Positions 50,157 through 50,314 of a stretch of DNA of 50,314 nucleotides are shown piece after piece. Position 1 is the stretch's first letter; every line of letters begins with the position of its first letter. The position numbers were made by a program, and so were the translations under genes. A model generated the notes under the pieces. That model did not search any database, was not told the origin of the DNA, and saw nothing but the letters and a program-made list of their open reading frames with translations. This DNA comes from Bythopirellula polymerisocia (GTDB taxonomy: Bacteria; Planctomycetota; Planctomycetia; Pirellulales; Lacipirellulaceae), in contig NZ_SJPS01000015.1 in assembly GCF_007860015.1 (NCBI RefSeq), positions 1-50,314 on the forward strand, given 5' to 3'.

Positions 50157-50314
50157 ATGTCCACATCCCCCCAGGAATCTTTGGACCTCAACGAAGAAGA
50201 ACAGCTCCTATACGAGCGTTTAGAGGGCTGCTTTGAGCAGGAGCGTAAGCGCGTGGCTAAGCTGCTGGCCGATAAGGACGACTCGAACCTGTTCGGCCAG
50301 ACGGAGTACGATCT
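50157..50314 (+). CDS. N-terminus of a probable transposase, cut by the window edge
   Basis: ATG 50157 has AGGAG at 50146-50150 and opens a frame to the last base, 52 codons. The translation is acidic and helical (LDLNEEEQLLYERLEGCFEQ) and ends SNLFGQTEYD. As far as I recall the FGQTE stretch occurs near the N-terminus of ISKra4-type transposases common in planctomycetes, so that is my best guess. The full gene would settle it. Confidence 0.5.
   Translation, partial: MSTSPQESLDLNEEEQLLYERLEGCFEQERKRVAKLLADKDDSNLFGQTEYD

Overview
The window looks like chromosomal DNA of a planctomycete, probably of the Pirellulales type. The signs are secreted proteins with PEP-CTERM tails, a protein with two 3-keto-disaccharide hydrolase (DUF1080) domains, cysteine-rich exported proteins, an Lpg1974-type outer-membrane barrel, OprO/P-like porins, a prepilin-like protein and many genes without a clear Shine-Dalgarno site. 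This placement is inference from gene content; no rRNA is present.

Layout. 1-2430 is a mobile-element margin: a partial gene, a DUF5681-like protein and a tyrosine recombinase next to tRNA-Gln. 2459-11390 holds a small Cys-rich exported protein, an OprO/P porin, an orphan MalK/UgpC-type ABC ATPase, a pyruvate:ferredoxin oxidoreductase split into two genes, and a DUF4394 PEP-CTERM protein ending in a clear terminator. 11705-21628 is the most distinctive block: a sigma70-like promoter, two small ORFs, a DabA homologue, two antiporter-like (NuoL/NuoM) membrane subunits, a SulP transporter and a second porin, all on the plus strand. Known roles of these families point to energised uptake of inorganic carbon across both membranes. 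21681-31730 holds a POT peptide transporter, trhO, a Gfo/Idh/MocA oxidoreductase, L-serine dehydratase, two convergent alpha/beta hydrolases and mnmG. 31848-33491 carries a palindrome, a strong promoter, a long leader, a response regulator with its DNA-binding domain in front of the receiver, and a sensorless histidine kinase. 33516-39220 has a NYN-domain protein, pyrB, a duplicated ABC-2 permease, a four-helix-bundle protein and argG. 39335-43636 is rich in repeats around a DUF1080 protein, a GxxExxY protein and a prepilin-like protein. 43665-50314 holds a UbiB-family kinase, a 54-residue ORF, rpsU, a broken arsC, the Lpg1974 barrel, a second PEP-CTERM protein and the start of a probable transposase.

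Two themes stand out. First, the DabA cluster has two antiporter-like subunits instead of one, and the second has lost the usual Lys/Glu residues of the proton path. Second, between 34.3 and 43.6 kb there are three families of palindromic repeats. One family forms stand-alone palindromes and also brackets the GxxExxY gene; a second brackets the four-helix-bundle gene. Several copies sit exactly on the stop codons of neighbouring genes and supply their last codons.

All assignments come from reading the sequence and translations; no database search was run.
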